The notes under the pieces: model-generated
What the model saw: the letters and a program-made list of their open reading frames with translations, nothing else
What the model was told of the DNA's origin: nothing
Databases searched by the model: none
Source: an uncultured Pelagibacteraceae bacterium
Lineage (GTDB): Bacteria > Pseudomonadota > Alphaproteobacteria > Pelagibacterales > Pelagibacteraceae
Length of the DNA: 64,000 bases
Direction: 5' to 3'
Assembly (NCBI GenBank): GCA_902571095.1
Contig: CACGAV010000002.1
Location: forward strand, 1-64,000
Shown: positions 10,816 through 22,037 of the stretch, one piece after another
Layout: each line of letters begins with the position of its first letter
Numbering within the stretch: position 1 is the first letter of the stretch
Translations under genes and position numbers: made by a program

Positions 10816-11865
10816 TCATCTATCAGCTATTACAAATTGAATTCCAAGCCATCTCCAAAATCCATTTTGTTCTCTTAAAGAGCAGTTTATTCTTCCTCTT
10901 TCAGTAATAAATTTCCCCTCTAAAATTATTTTAAGTTCATTACTTTTTGTAAAATGTAACTTTGACTTTCTCCACTTATCTTCTTCATTTGAATAACAAC
11001 TAATATTTTTTAAATTTTCAAGATTTTCAAAAAATAATATTTTTACATCAGGTGGATTATTGTTGTCGTCTATATATCTTTCCTCAGGTGTAATTTTTTT
11101 ATACGGAAAAGGAATTGTTTTCATTAGATTTTTAAATCTTTCAGTTTTTCCATATTTTTCATTTATCGGAAACCTTGGTAATTCAAATTTATTTTTTGTT
11201 TGATCGATAACCCCAGAGTGTTGACCAAATGCAAACGAGAACCCAAGACTTTGAACTATTTTTTTATAAGAGTTTTTATACTCACCGAATGGGTATGCAA
11301 AAAATTTTGTATTATAATTTAGTTTTTCATTCATAATTTCTTTAGCTGTAATTAGGTCCCTTTCTATTTCTTCATCAGATTTATCAACTAGATAACCATG
11401 AGAATGGCTGTGATTACCTATATGAACAAAATCGAATTTAGATATTTCTTTTATCTGATCCCAATTCATATAGCCCCTTGCACCAACCGTTTCAGTATTT
11501 ATAAAAATAATAAAGGGAATTTTATCTTTTTTTAAAATTGGCCATGCATTTTCATAAAAGGATGAAAAACCATCATCTATTGTAAGTAGAACTTTTCTTT
11601 CTAAATTTTTAATCTTTATGTAATTTTCAAAATCTTTGTAAGAAATAAATTTTATTTTAGATTCTTTTATAAGATTTAATTGTTTTTTAAAATCATCGAT
11701 TTTTATATTTGTTGAAGGATATTTATTTTCCTCAAAACGATGATACATCAATGAAATAATACCAAAATCATCAATATTTTTTGTTTCAGAATAAGAATTG
11801 TTTATAGTTGAAAAAAAAACTATAAATGAAAAGATGATAAAAGATTTTTTAATAATTAGTTTCAC
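10816..11865 (-). CDS. Polysaccharide deacetylase family protein (NodB homology), exported
   Basis: Signal peptide MKLIIKKSFIIFSFIVFF; ISLMYHRF, LLTIDDGFSSFYENAWPIL, HIGNHSHSHGYL. Confidence 0.88.
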   Translation of the reverse strand: MKLIIKKSFIIFSFIVFFSTINNSYSETKNIDDFGIISLMYHRFEENKYPSTNIKIDDFKKQLNLIKESKIKFISYKDFENYIKIKNLERKVLLTIDDGFSSFYENAWPILKKDKIPFIIFINTETVGARGYMNWDQIKEISKFDFVHIGNHSHSHGYLVDKSDEEIERDLITAKEIMNEKLNYNTKFFAYPFGEYKNSYKKIVQSLGFSFAFGQHSGVIDQTKNKFELPRFPINEKYGKTERFKNLMKTIPFPYKKITPEERYIDDNNNPPDVKILFFENLENLKNISCYSNEEDKWRKSKLHFTKSNELKIILEGKFITERGRINCSLREQNGFWRWLGIQFVIADR

Positions 11866-12220
11866 AGGTAAAAATGATATAATTGGTTTACGGGTTAATA
11901 ATAATTTCTTTATAAAAAAAATTCAAATAAATTTAAGAAATAATAACAGCAAATTTGTTAACAATATACAAAGGTTTGTTAGTCAAAAGGGGGCTAATAT
12001 TAATGAGGATTTTTCCGTAATAGTTAATATGGGTCCAGGAAGTTTTTCAGGTATTAGAATTTCAATAGCCATAGCTAAAGCAATGAAAATAGTGAATGGA
12101 GTAAGACTTTTTGGCTTCAAAGACACAAATTTAAATGAATTTGACCTTAAAAATATTGAATTATTAATAAAAAAAAATCTTTTAGAAAACAATTTGATTA
12201 AACCTGTATATATGAGCTAA
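11834..12220 (+). CDS. tsaB: Short TsaB-like protein (tRNA t6A biosynthesis), internally reduced
   Basis: VNMGPGSFSGIRISIAIAKAMKI matches the TsaB GPGSFTGLRIG region; ends with a PVYMS tail; only ~129 aa from the MIKDFLI start. Confidence 0.72.
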   Translation: MIKDFLIISFTGKNDIIGLRVNNNFFIKKIQINLRNNNSKFVNNIQRFVSQKGANINEDFSVIVNMGPGSFSGIRISIAIAKAMKIVNGVRLFGFKDTNLNEFDLKNIELLIKKNLLENNLIKPVYMS

Positions 12221-12235
12221 ATTATAAATTTTAAT

Positions 12236-12664
12236 ATGAGTAAAATTGAAGATAAATGTAAGGAAAAAGGGGTTAGGTTAACTGACCAGAGACGTTTAAT
12301 TGCTCAAGTAATGTCTGAGTCTAAGGAAACATATGGATCTAAAGACCATCCAGACGTCGATGAGTTACATAAGAGAGTAATTGCTTTAGACAAAAACATA
12401 TCTATAGCTACTGTTTATAGAACCGTGAAGCTTTTTGAGGAAGCCGGTATTATTGAAAGACATGATTTCAAGGAGGGAAAATCCAGATACGAACCTCTAA
12501 CCGAGGAGCATCATGATCACTTGATAGATATTAAAACTGGAGAAATTATAGAGTTTGTAGATAAAGAAATTGAAGAATTACAAAAGAAAGTGGCCGAAAG
12601 ATTAGGATATAAGTTGGTTGATCACAAACTTGAATTATACGCACAAAAAAACAAAAAAAATTAA
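12236..12664 (+). CDS. Fur/Mur-family metalloregulator
   Basis: GVRLTDQRRLIAQVM, ISIATVYRTVKLFEEAGIIERHDF, EEHHDHLIDIKTGEIIEF. Confidence 0.92.
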   Translation: MSKIEDKCKEKGVRLTDQRRLIAQVMSESKETYGSKDHPDVDELHKRVIALDKNISIATVYRTVKLFEEAGIIERHDFKEGKSRYEPLTEEHHDHLIDIKTGEIIEFVDKEIEELQKKVAERLGYKLVDHKLELYAQKNKKN

Positions 12665-12668
12665 TACT

Positions 12669-14018
12669 TTGCCTAAAAAAATTTTCATTAAAACCTTTGG
12701 ATGTCAAATGAACGAATATGATAGCAATCGAATTGCAGATATAGCAAAGGAAAATAATTTTGAACGTACCGAAGATTATAGCAAAATTGACTGTTACATT
12801 CTGAACACTTGTCACATAAGAGAAAAAGCATCTGAGAAAGTTTATCATGATATTGGACGTCTTAAAAAAAATTATAAAAATAAAAAAAAACCTTTTGTTT
12901 TAATCACAGGATGTGTTGCACAGGCTGAAAATGATGAAATGTTAAGAAGAGAACCTTATATAGATGCAGTTGTCGGACCACAATCTTATCATGATATACC
13001 AAAAATTTTATCAAACCTAGAAAGTAAAAGTAAAAGAAAAAAATTTAATCTTACTGAGTTTGATGTAATTAAAAAATTTGACACCCTAAACAAGATCGTT
13101 AATCCAAATTCAAATATTTCCTCGTTTATAACCATCCAGGAGGGTTGTGATAAATTTTGCAATTTTTGCGTTGTGCCTTACACAAGAGGAGCAGAATATT
13201 CTAGATCAATGAAAGAAATTATAGAAGAAGCTAAAAATATAATATCAAATGGTGCTAGAGAAATTATTTTGTTAGGACAAAATGTAAATGCTTATAATTT
13301 CTCAAATGATAATAAAAAAATAAGATTATCAGATTTGATATCTGAGCTTGAAAAGTTAAAAAATCTTAAAAGAATTAGATATACTACTTCACACCCAAGA
13401 GACATGACTCAGGATTTAATAAATTGTCATAAAAAATCTAAAAAGTTAATGCCCTTTCTTCATTTACCTATACAGAGTGGATCAAATAAAATACTTGAAA
13501 ATATGAATCGAAAACATTCGAGGGAAGAATATTTATCGATTATTGATAGTTTGATTAAAGCCAAACCCAATATGAAATTTTCGAGCGATTTTATAGTTGG
13601 TTATCCTGGTGAAAGTGACAAAGATTTTAACGAAACAATAACATTAATTAAAAAAGTAAAATTTATTAATTCGTTTTCTTTTATATATAACTCCCGTCCT
13701 GGAACACCAGCGTCAAATCAAAAACAAATTGATGAAAAAACACAAAAAAGAAGATTAATATTATTACAAAATATCCTTAGAGACATCCAGATACAGGAAA
13801 ATAGTAGTAAAGTTGGAAAGTTTGTAAATGTATTAATTGAAAATAAAATGAAAAATCATTCGAGATACTTTGGTAGAAGTGATAATTTTACCCCAGTAAT
13901 CTTAAGTGATGTTTATGAAAAAGATATTGGTAAAGTTGTTACTACTAAAATACAAAAGTATAACAGAAATACATTATTTGGTATAAAAGAAAAAAAAGAA
14001 AGAGAAGAAGCAGCTTAA
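12669..14018 (+). CDS. miaB: tRNA-2-methylthio-N6-dimethylallyladenosine synthase MiaB
   Basis: KIFIKTFGCQMNEYDSNRIAD; radical SAM CxxxCxxC (CDKFCNFCVVPYTRG); TTG start at 12669 fits the conserved N-terminus, the ATG at 12618 would overlap fur. Confidence 0.95.
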   Translation: MPKKIFIKTFGCQMNEYDSNRIADIAKENNFERTEDYSKIDCYILNTCHIREKASEKVYHDIGRLKKNYKNKKKPFVLITGCVAQAENDEMLRREPYIDAVVGPQSYHDIPKILSNLESKSKRKKFNLTEFDVIKKFDTLNKIVNPNSNISSFITIQEGCDKFCNFCVVPYTRGAEYSRSMKEIIEEAKNIISNGAREIILLGQNVNAYNFSNDNKKIRLSDLISELEKLKNLKRIRYTTSHPRDMTQDLINCHKKSKKLMPFLHLPIQSGSNKILENMNRKHSREEYLSIIDSLIKAKPNMKFSSDFIVGYPGESDKDFNETITLIKKVKFINSFSFIYNSRPGTPASNQKQIDEKTQKRRLILLQNILRDIQIQENSSKVGKFVNVLIENKMKNHSRYFGRSDNFTPVILSDVYEKDIGKVVTTKIQKYNRNTLFGIKEKKEREEAA

Positions 14019-15040
14019 TGTTAGAGGCAAAAAATTTAAATAAAGAAATCTCAATAAAAAAAATAGATAATGAAACGTCAAATATAAAAATTTTTAACAA
14101 TAATATTTTAGCTGAGGTGGTAGGCGAGTTTGATAAAAATTTAAAAAAAATTGAGAATCTAACAAATACAAAGATTTTTTTTAGAGGAAATTCAATCACT
14201 GTTAAAGGTAGTAAAGATGCAATAATAAATGTTACTAATTCCTTGACATTTTTGGTAAACAAATTTCTTGTGACGAACTCTATAGAGGATAATGATATTA
14301 CTTACTCAATAAGTAAGACAAGTTTTAAAGAAAGCATGACTAAAGAAAAAGAAATTAACAATGTTAGATCAATAGATCAGATCATCAAAACTCCAAGAAG
14401 ATCTGTAATTCCTAGATCAAAAAAGCAGTCTGAATATCTTAACTATTTACTTAAAGACGATGTTATTATTTCTTTGGGACCCGCTGGAACAGGAAAAAGT
14501 TATTTAGCAGTTTCAGTTGCAGTTAATATGCTCATGGAAAAAAAAGTGGAAAAAGTAATACTATCTCGTCCAGCTGTAGAAGCAGGAGAAAGATTAGGTT
14601 TTTTACCAGGCGATATGAAAGAAAAAGTTGATCCATATTTGAGACCTCTTTATGACGCTCTTTATGATTTATTTGGATTTGAAAGAGTTCAAAGAAAAAT
14701 TGATTCTGGTGAAATTGAAGTTGCACCTCTAGCCTTTATGAGAGGAAGAACTTTAAAAAATTCTTTTGCTATTTTAGATGAAGCTCAAAATGCTTCTTTG
14801 ACCCAAATAAAAATGTTCCTTACTAGAATTGGAGAAAACTCAAAAATTGTTATAAACGGTGATCCTTCCCAAATTGATTTGGTGAATAAAAATCAATCTG
14901 GTTTGACAGAGTCAACAAAGATTTTAAAAAATATCAAAGAGATCAAGTGTATTCAGTTTGATCATCGAGATGTGGTTAGGCACCCATTAGTTTCAAAAAT
15001 TATTCAGGCCTATCAGCGAAAAACTGATGATAAAAGTTGA
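14018..15040 (+). CDS. phoH: PhoH-like ATPase
   Basis: SLGPAGTGKSYLAVSVAV, LSRPAVEAGERLGFLPGDMKEKVDPYLRPLYDAL. Confidence 0.95.
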   Translation: MLEAKNLNKEISIKKIDNETSNIKIFNNNILAEVVGEFDKNLKKIENLTNTKIFFRGNSITVKGSKDAIINVTNSLTFLVNKFLVTNSIEDNDITYSISKTSFKESMTKEKEINNVRSIDQIIKTPRRSVIPRSKKQSEYLNYLLKDDVIISLGPAGTGKSYLAVSVAVNMLMEKKVEKVILSRPAVEAGERLGFLPGDMKEKVDPYLRPLYDALYDLFGFERVQRKIDSGEIEVAPLAFMRGRTLKNSFAILDEAQNASLTQIKMFLTRIGENSKIVINGDPSQIDLVNKNQSGLTESTKILKNIKEIKCIQFDHRDVVRHPLVSKIIQAYQRKTDDKS

Positions 15041-15476
15041 TGTTTTTGTCAAAAATAAAAATTGGAAAAGATATATTTCTAATCCAAGAAATTATCTAAA
15101 TAATAATTTAAAATATTTAAAAAGAAGCATTGTTTTTTTAAAAAGAAAAAAACTCAGTTTTTCAATTTTATTGGCAGGAAATTATGAGATAAAAATATTA
15201 AATAAAAAATTTAGGGGTAAAAATAAAACTACTGATGTACTTTCGTTTCCTTATCATGAAGCTTTCGAATTAAAAAAAAATAAAAATACCAACGTTTATC
15301 TTGGTGATGTGATCTTAAACTATAATAAAATTAATAAAAAAAATTTCAAAAAAGATTTTAACAAACTATGGGTACATGGTTTTCTTCATTTAATAGGTTA
15401 TACACACAAAAAAGATAAAGATTATTATAAAATGAGCAATATAGAAAAAAAAATCTTAAACAAAATTAAAAATTAA
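15027..15476 (+). CDS. ybeY: Endoribonuclease YbeY
   Basis: KTTDVLSFPY, LGDVIL, WVHGFLHLIGYTHKKDKD (HGxLHLxGxxH). Confidence 0.93.
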   Translation: MIKVDVFVKNKNWKRYISNPRNYLNNNLKYLKRSIVFLKRKKLSFSILLAGNYEIKILNKKFRGKNKTTDVLSFPYHEAFELKKNKNTNVYLGDVILNYNKINKKNFKKDFNKLWVHGFLHLIGYTHKKDKDYYKMSNIEKKILNKIKN

Positions 15477-15478
15477 TT

Positions 15479-17035
15479 ATGATAAATTTTTTTAATAAAA
15501 GAATTTTCGTTATATTTATATTTCCTCTTTTTTTAGGGGGTATAACAGTTTTTAGTTTTCAACCATTTAATTTTTTTTTTATTAATTTTTTTTCTCTTAC
15601 AACTTTATTCTTTTTGATTGTATACGTAAAAAAAAAATCAAAAAGTATTTATAGAAAAAAACCTTTTTTTAAAAATTTATTTATTTTAGGAACATCTTAT
15701 GGATTTGGTTTTTTTTTATTAAATATTCATTGGATTTTGTATTCGCTAACCTTTGATGATGTATATATATTTTTAATACCCTTTAGCTTGATATTAATTC
15801 CTTTATTTTTATCTTTATTTTTTTCTATCCCAATTCTTTTAGTAGGTAATTTTTGTGAAAAAAATTTATATTCAATCCTTTTGATAAGTATATCTTTCGC
15901 TTTTTCTGATTTTTTGAGAAACTTTGTGCTTGGTGGATTTCCTTGGAATTTATGGGTATATAGTTTTTCATGGTCAGTAGAAAGTTTGCAAATTCTCTCT
16001 GTTATAGGACTTTTTTCTTTAAATTTATTAGCTATAACAATTTTTTTTATCCCAAGTTTATTCTTTTTTAAGCTTAAAACAAATTACCTAATAATATGCT
16101 TTTTTATATTTCTAGTTTTTGGAAACTATTTTTATGGCTCTTATAAAATTAATTCAGAAATTCAGCACACTAATTTGGAGAAAGTGAACTTTAAAATTGT
16201 ATCAGCAGGAATAAATCTAAATGAGTTTAAAGATGAAAAAGATGTTGTGTTAAAATTAATCAAGTACAGCGAGCCAGATAAAAAAAAGAAAACTATTTTT
16301 ATATGGCCAGAAGGTGTTTTTCTGAATGAAAATTTTAAAAGTAGAAAAGATATCAAAGATTTATTTGAACAAAATTTTTCTGACAACCACTTAATTATAT
16401 TCGGTGCTAATACGTCTAAATCTAGTCCACAAAAAAAAATATATTATAATAGTATGTTGCTTGTCGATAAAAATCTTAACTACATTTCAAAATACGATAA
16501 AAGAAAGCTAGTTCCTTTTGGTGAATTTTTACCTTTTGAGGATCTATTTAAATCTTTTGGTTTAAAAAAAATTTCATTTGGCTACAACTCTTTTTCAAAA
16601 GGTAACAACAAACCTGTTGTAGATCTAAAAAGTTATCCAATGAATATAAATTTTCTAAGTCTTATTTGTTACGAAATAATCTTCCCCAACTACGTAAATA
16701 AATTTAGCAACTTTAATTTCATAATTAATATTTCGGAGGATGCTTGGTTTGGAGAAAGTATTGGCCCACACCAGCATTTTGCAAAAGCTATTTTAAGATC
16801 AATAGAGTCCGGAGTTTACACTATCAGATCAGCAAATAAAGGAGTAAGTGCTTTTATAAGTTCAAATGGAAAAATTTTAAAAAGCTTACAACCAGACGAA
16901 ATAGGTAATATTGAACTTAGAATACCAATTCAGAACAAAAGTAATAAACAATCCAAAAAAGATTTGATATTTTTGTTACTTTTAATTACATATATCTTCA
17001 CAATTTTTGTATTACTTAAAATAAAAAATAAATGA
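15479..17035 (+). CDS. lnt: Apolipoprotein N-acyltransferase
   Basis: Polytopic N-terminus, [39 protein letters not shown] (candidate E/K/C catalytic residues). Confidence 0.94.
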   Translation: MINFFNKRIFVIFIFPLFLGGITVFSFQPFNFFFINFFSLTTLFFLIVYVKKKSKSIYRKKPFFKNLFILGTSYGFGFFLLNIHWILYSLTFDDVYIFLIPFSLILIPLFLSLFFSIPILLVGNFCEKNLYSILLISISFAFSDFLRNFVLGGFPWNLWVYSFSWSVESLQILSVIGLFSLNLLAITIFFIPSLFFFKLKTNYLIICFFIFLVFGNYFYGSYKINSEIQHTNLEKVNFKIVSAGINLNEFKDEKDVVLKLIKYSEPDKKKKTIFIWPEGVFLNENFKSRKDIKDLFEQNFSDNHLIIFGANTSKSSPQKKIYYNSMLLVDKNLNYISKYDKRKLVPFGEFLPFEDLFKSFGLKKISFGYNSFSKGNNKPVVDLKSYPMNINFLSLICYEIIFPNYVNKFSNFNFIINISEDAWFGESIGPHQHFAKAILRSIESGVYTIRSANKGVSAFISSNGKILKSLQPDEIGNIELRIPIQNKSNKQSKKDLIFLLLLITYIFTIFVLLKIKNK

Positions 17036-18195
17036 AATTAAATAATTATTTTTTTACAAGTGAGTCTGTGTCCGAGGGGCATCCAGATAAAGTTTGTGAT
17101 CGAATCTCAGATATGGTTGTCGATACTTATTTATCAAAAGATCCTTATGCCAGAGTTGCATGTGAAACATTAACAACAACAAATAAAGTTGTTTTGGCAG
17201 GAGAAACTAGAGGTCCTGAAATAAAAAAAGAAACTATAATAGAAAAAGTTCGCGAATGCATAAAAGATATAGGTTACGAGCAAAAGGGCTTTCATTGGAA
17301 AAATTGTAATATTGATGTTTTTCTTCATTCCCAATCATCTGATATAGCGATGGGTGTTGACCCAAAGGGTAACAAAGACGAAGGTGCTGGAGATCAAGGT
17401 ATAATGTTTGGATATGCTTGTGACGAGACCGAAGTTTTAATGCCTGCCCCAATTTATTATTCACATAAAATTCTTGAACTAATGGCTATAGATAGAAAAA
17501 ATGGAAAAGCTGAAAAGTTAGAACCGGATTCTAAAAGCCAAGTTACTTTACAGTATGAGAATGGAGTCCCTTCCAAAGTAACAGCTGTTGTTATTTCAAC
17601 GCAGCATTCACCAGACGTAAGTCAGTCTCAAGTAAAAGATATTGTTAGGCCTTATCTAGAAAAAGCTATACCTAAAAGACTATTATCAAGTTTAAAAGAT
17701 GAAGATTTTTATGTAAATCCAACTGGACAATTTATTATCGGTGGCCCAGACGGAGACTCTGGACTTACAGGAAGAAAAATCATTGTTGATACATACGGAG
17801 GTGCAGCTAGACATGGTGGAGGGGCATTTTCCGGAAAAGATCCAAGTAAAGTTGATAGATCTGCCGCTTATGCAGCACGATACTTAGCAAAAAATATTGT
17901 AGGTTCAAAAATCGCAAAAAAATGTGAGATACAGCTTTCTTATGCTATCGGCATATCAAAGCCTCTGTCCATATATGTTAACCTTTTTGAAGATAATTCA
18001 AAAAAAGAGGAACACGTAAAAAATTTAATAGAGAAAAATTTTGATCTAAGCCCTAGAGGAATTAGAGAAATGCTAAATTTAAATAGACCAATTTATGAGT
18101 GCACCGCTGCTTACGGACATTTTGGAAGAAAACCAGGATCAAACGGTACATTTTCTTGGGAAAAAACTGACAAAATATCAATTTTTAAAAAGTAA
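17032..18195 (+). CDS. metK: S-adenosylmethionine synthetase
   Basis: [59 protein letters not shown]. Confidence 0.98.
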   Translation: MKLNNYFFTSESVSEGHPDKVCDRISDMVVDTYLSKDPYARVACETLTTTNKVVLAGETRGPEIKKETIIEKVRECIKDIGYEQKGFHWKNCNIDVFLHSQSSDIAMGVDPKGNKDEGAGDQGIMFGYACDETEVLMPAPIYYSHKILELMAIDRKNGKAEKLEPDSKSQVTLQYENGVPSKVTAVVISTQHSPDVSQSQVKDIVRPYLEKAIPKRLLSSLKDEDFYVNPTGQFIIGGPDGDSGLTGRKIIVDTYGGAARHGGGAFSGKDPSKVDRSAAYAARYLAKNIVGSKIAKKCEIQLSYAIGISKPLSIYVNLFEDNSKKEEHVKNLIEKNFDLSPRGIREMLNLNRPIYECTAAYGHFGRKPGSNGTFSWEKTDKISIFKK

Positions 18196-18250
18196 TTCTT
18201 GAAAAATCACAAAATTTAAACTAAAAAAGTATTAAGTTACCTGGAAGAAC

Positions 18251-18277
18251 AAAATGGGCTTTTGCCCATTTTTTTTT
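18251..18277 (+). terminator. Terminator-like hairpin in the 5' leader of nusA (possible attenuator)
   Basis: AAAATGGGC-TTTT-GCCCATTTT perfect 9-bp stem (18251-18259 / 18264-18272) running into 9 consecutive T (18269-18277). Confidence 0.75.
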
Positions 18278-18292
18278 AGGGGAAAAGAAAAT

Positions 18293-19846
18293 ATGTTGAA
18301 TAGAGGATTAGATAAACAAGAACTGCTTAGAATAGTAGACTCTGTTGCTAACGAAAAATCAATCGATAAAGAACTTATACTGGTTTCAATGGAAACAGCT
18401 ATACAAAGAGCTGCTCATAGTAAATTTGGTTTTGAGAATTTAATTGAAGCAAAAATTAATAGAGAGAATGGAAGTATACAAATTCATAAAGTTTTAGAAA
18501 TAGTCGAAAAAGTAGAAGATCCTGATAAACAAATAACACTAAAAGATGCTACATCAATTGATAAAAAAAATAAGGATCTAAAAGTTGGAGATAAAATTTA
18601 TGAAGAATTACCGCAAATCGATTTTGGCAGGATAGCAGCACAAAGTGCAAAGCAGGTAATATCACAAAAAGTTAGGGAAGCAGAGAAAAGTAGGCAATAT
18701 GATGACTTTAAAGATAAACAAAGTCAAATTCTAAGTGGTATAATTAAAAGAACTGAATATGGAAATGTTATTGTTGATCTAGGTAGAGCAGAAGGCATAA
18801 TTAGAAAAGAAGAATTGATACAAAGAGAGATACTAAAAAATGGCGACAGGGTTAAAGCTTATTGTTTTGAAGTGAAGGAAGATACAAAAGGTCATCAAAT
18901 ATTTTTATCTCGAGCCCATCCCCAATTTCTTGCAAGGTTGTTTTTTCAAGAAGTTCCTGAGATTTACGAAGGAATAATTGAAATAAAAGCTGTCGCTAGA
19001 GACCCAGGTAGCAGAGCAAAAATATGTGTAAATTCTAAAGATTCATCACTTGATCCTGTAGGTGCTTGTGTAGGAATGAGGGGAAGCAGAGTCCAAACAG
19101 TTGTAAATGAACTTCAAGGTGAAAAAATTGATATTATTAAATGGACAGAAGATCTCCCAACTTTAGTTGCCGAGTCTTTATCGCCAGCAGAAATACAAAA
19201 AGTTTTAATTGATGAGCAAAATAAAAGAATTGAGGTAATTTTATCAGAAGAAAATTTAAGTAAGGCAATTGGAAGAAGAGGTCAGAATGTACGTCTAGCA
19301 TCTAAACTAATTAATTATGAAATTGACATTTTAACCGATAAGGAAGACTCAGAAAGAAGACAAACTGAATTTAAAGAAAGAACCGACTTGTTTATAAAAG
19401 GATTAGAGGTCGATGAAACTTTGGGCCAACTTTTAGTTTCGGAAAACCTTCAAAGCATAGAAGAGATTGCACAATCAAAAATCGATGATATTTCAAAAAT
19501 CGAAGGAATTGAGGAGAATACAGCAAAAGAACTTATAGATAGAGCTAAAGAATATTTAGAAAAAGAAAAAAAAGAGATATCCGAGAAATTAAAAAATATG
19601 GGCGTAGAAGAAACCCTAATAAAATTAAATGGGATGACCCAAGGCATGCTTGTAGTTTTAGGGGAAAAAAATATTAGAAAATTAAAAGACTTTGCAGATC
19701 TGTCATCTGACGAACTTATAGGCGGTATAGATGAAATTAAGGGAAAACGAATTAAGATAAATGGATATTTAGAAGATTTTAATCTTTCAAGAGAAGAAGC
19801 TGATAATTTAATAATGAACGCAAGAAAAATTGTATTTGGTGATTAA
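18293..19846 (+). CDS. nusA: Transcription termination/antitermination protein NusA
   Basis: Start MLNRGLDKQELLRIVDSVANEKSIDKELI; S1 and KH domains (GACVGMRGSRVQTVVNELQGEKIDIIKW). Confidence 0.97.
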   Translation: MLNRGLDKQELLRIVDSVANEKSIDKELILVSMETAIQRAAHSKFGFENLIEAKINRENGSIQIHKVLEIVEKVEDPDKQITLKDATSIDKKNKDLKVGDKIYEELPQIDFGRIAAQSAKQVISQKVREAEKSRQYDDFKDKQSQILSGIIKRTEYGNVIVDLGRAEGIIRKEELIQREILKNGDRVKAYCFEVKEDTKGHQIFLSRAHPQFLARLFFQEVPEIYEGIIEIKAVARDPGSRAKICVNSKDSSLDPVGACVGMRGSRVQTVVNELQGEKIDIIKWTEDLPTLVAESLSPAEIQKVLIDEQNKRIEVILSEENLSKAIGRRGQNVRLASKLINYEIDILTDKEDSERRQTEFKERTDLFIKGLEVDETLGQLLVSENLQSIEEIAQSKIDDISKIEGIEENTAKELIDRAKEYLEKEKKEISEKLKNMGVEETLIKLNGMTQGMLVVLGEKNIRKLKDFADLSSDELIGGIDEIKGKRIKINGYLEDFNLSREEADNLIMNARKIVFGD

Positions 19847-19849
19847 AGT

Positions 19850-22027
19850 ATGGAAAAAGATAAAGGAAAAAAGAGAACTCTAACAATATCAAGCTCTGGT
19901 CCGATTAATAAAGATTTGGGTAAAAACTTTTATAACAAGGGATCAAAAAAACCCTATATAATTGATAAAAAGAAAAATACAAAATCAACCTTCAAGCCAG
20001 TTAACAGAAATTTCAATAGAAAATTTGTAGAACAACAGGCAACCAAAAGATTTATTCACTCAGATAAAAAAGAATTTGATAAGGATAAAGAAAAAAAAAA
20101 TCAGAATCAAAATAAAAATAGAGAGGCATTTTCAAAAAGACAATCAAAACTAACCATATCTAGAGCTATGAATGTTGAAGAGTTCGAGATAAAACAAAGA
20201 AGTTTAGCTTCTGTGAAAAGAGCAAGATTAAAAGAAAAAAATAATTCAAAAGATGAAAGTAAAAAAGAGTTTAAAAAAATAATTAGAGAAATTAAAATTC
20301 CAAATCAGATTACAATACAAGAATTATCAAATAGAATGGCTGAGCAATCAGTTAATATTATAAAATTTCTTCTAAATATGGGGGTAAAGGCTACTATAAA
20401 TCATTTAATTGATAAGGATACCGCTGAATATATAGTTAAAGAGTTTGGACATACACCGATTTTGGAAGAAACTCCAAATGCAATTTTAAAAAAAGGTTCT
20501 GAAAAAAACAAATATGAACTAGTATCAAGAGCACCCATCGTAACAGTAATGGGGCATGTTGATCATGGAAAAACTTCTTTATTAGACTCACTTAGAAGTG
20601 CAAATGTTGTTTCTGGTGAGCATGGGGGCATTACACAGCATATTGGCGCATATCAAGTGCCAACAAAAGATAATAAATTTATTACTTTTATTGACACACC
20701 GGGCCATGCAGCTTTTACAGAAATGAGAGCAAGAGGTTCAAAAGTAACTGATATAGTTATTTTAGTTGTAGCAGCTGATGATGGAGTAAAACCACAGACA
20801 ATCGAAGCAATTCAACATGCTAAAGCTGCCAAAGTTCCTATAGTAGTGGCGATCAACAAATGCGATTTACCTGGTTCGAATATATCGAAAATAAAAAATG
20901 ATTTGATGCGTTATGAATTAGTCTCGGAGGACCTAAGTGGAGATACCTTGTTTGTTGAAGTCTCTGCCACAAAAAAAACTAATTTAGATAAACTTAAAGA
21001 AACAATAATATTGCAGTCTGAAGTTTTAGATCTTAAGGCACCAAGGAAGGGAAATGCAAAAGGAATCGTTTTAGAATCAAAAATTGATAAGGGTAAAGGC
21101 CCAGTTTCAACTATAATTATTACTGAAGGAGAGCTGAGAAAAGGAGATTTCTTTGTTTGTGGCAAGACTTTAGGAAAAATCAGAGCGATGTTAAATTTTG
21201 AGGGAAAAAATATTGAAAATGCTTATCCATCAACCCCAGTTGAAATACTTGGAATGCATGAGCCGGCAAACGCTGGGGATGAATTTTTAGTTGTAGATGA
21301 TGAAGATGAATCAAAAAAAATTAATGAATTTCAAAAAACTGGCGATAAAAGCAAACTAAACTTTATTGCCCAAGACAAAACAAAATTATTTGATAAAGAG
21401 TCTACCAAATCAGAATTAAATATAATTTTGAAATCAGATGTTCAGGGATCAAGCGAGGCTTTAAGAGACTCAATAAAAAAAATAGTTCATTCTGAAGTAA
21501 CCCCAAAAATTATTCTTTCAGATATTGGCATGATAAATGAAACTGATATTTCATTAGCAAAGGCTTCTAATGCAATCGTAATTGGATTCAATGTAAAGCC
21601 GAATAGGGAGGCAAAAAAATCTGCAGATGAGCAAAAAGTAAGAGTAGAATTTTTTAATATAATTTATAAAGCTATAGAGTTTGTGGAAAAATCTTTGTCT
21701 GGTCTTTTAGAGCCAGAAAGAAAAGAAGAAATTCAAGGAACAGCCGAGATACTCAAAATTTTTAAACTTTCCAAATCAGGTAAAGTAGCAGGTTCTAAAG
21801 TGACAGATGGCGAAATAAAAAATAATTCTAAAGCAAGAATTATTAGAGACGGCAAAGTTATTTACGATGGTGAAATTGCAACAATATTTAGAGAAAAAAA
21901 TGCCGCTAAAGAAGTAAAAAGCGGACTTGAATGCGGAATTACTTTTAAAAACTTTTTAGATTTTAAAGAAAAAGACATGATAGAGTCATATAAAGTTGAT
22001 ATGATACAAAGACAAATAAATGATTAA
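19850..22027 (+). CDS. infB: Translation initiation factor IF-2
   Basis: [41 protein letters not shown]. Confidence 0.98.
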   Translation: MEKDKGKKRTLTISSSGPINKDLGKNFYNKGSKKPYIIDKKKNTKSTFKPVNRNFNRKFVEQQATKRFIHSDKKEFDKDKEKKNQNQNKNREAFSKRQSKLTISRAMNVEEFEIKQRSLASVKRARLKEKNNSKDESKKEFKKIIREIKIPNQITIQELSNRMAEQSVNIIKFLLNMGVKATINHLIDKDTAEYIVKEFGHTPILEETPNAILKKGSEKNKYELVSRAPIVTVMGHVDHGKTSLLDSLRSANVVSGEHGGITQHIGAYQVPTKDNKFITFIDTPGHAAFTEMRARGSKVTDIVILVVAADDGVKPQTIEAIQHAKAAKVPIVVAINKCDLPGSNISKIKNDLMRYELVSEDLSGDTLFVEVSATKKTNLDKLKETIILQSEVLDLKAPRKGNAKGIVLESKIDKGKGPVSTIIITEGELRKGDFFVCGKTLGKIRAMLNFEGKNIENAYPSTPVEILGMHEPANAGDEFLVVDDEDESKKINEFQKTGDKSKLNFIAQDKTKLFDKESTKSELNIILKSDVQGSSEALRDSIKKIVHSEVTPKIILSDIGMINETDISLAKASNAIVIGFNVKPNREAKKSADEQKVRVEFFNIIYKAIEFVEKSLSGLLEPERKEEIQGTAEILKIFKLSKSGKVAGSKVTDGEIKNNSKARIIRDGKVIYDGEIATIFREKNAAKEVKSGLECGITFKNFLDFKEKDMIESYKVDMIQRQIND

Positions 22028-22037
22028 TAATCATTCA

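Noticed and set aside
17000-17060. Possible SAM riboswitch upstream of metK
   Set aside because: metK starts within the end of lnt (4-nt overlap), leaving no leader; no riboswitch-like fold seen.
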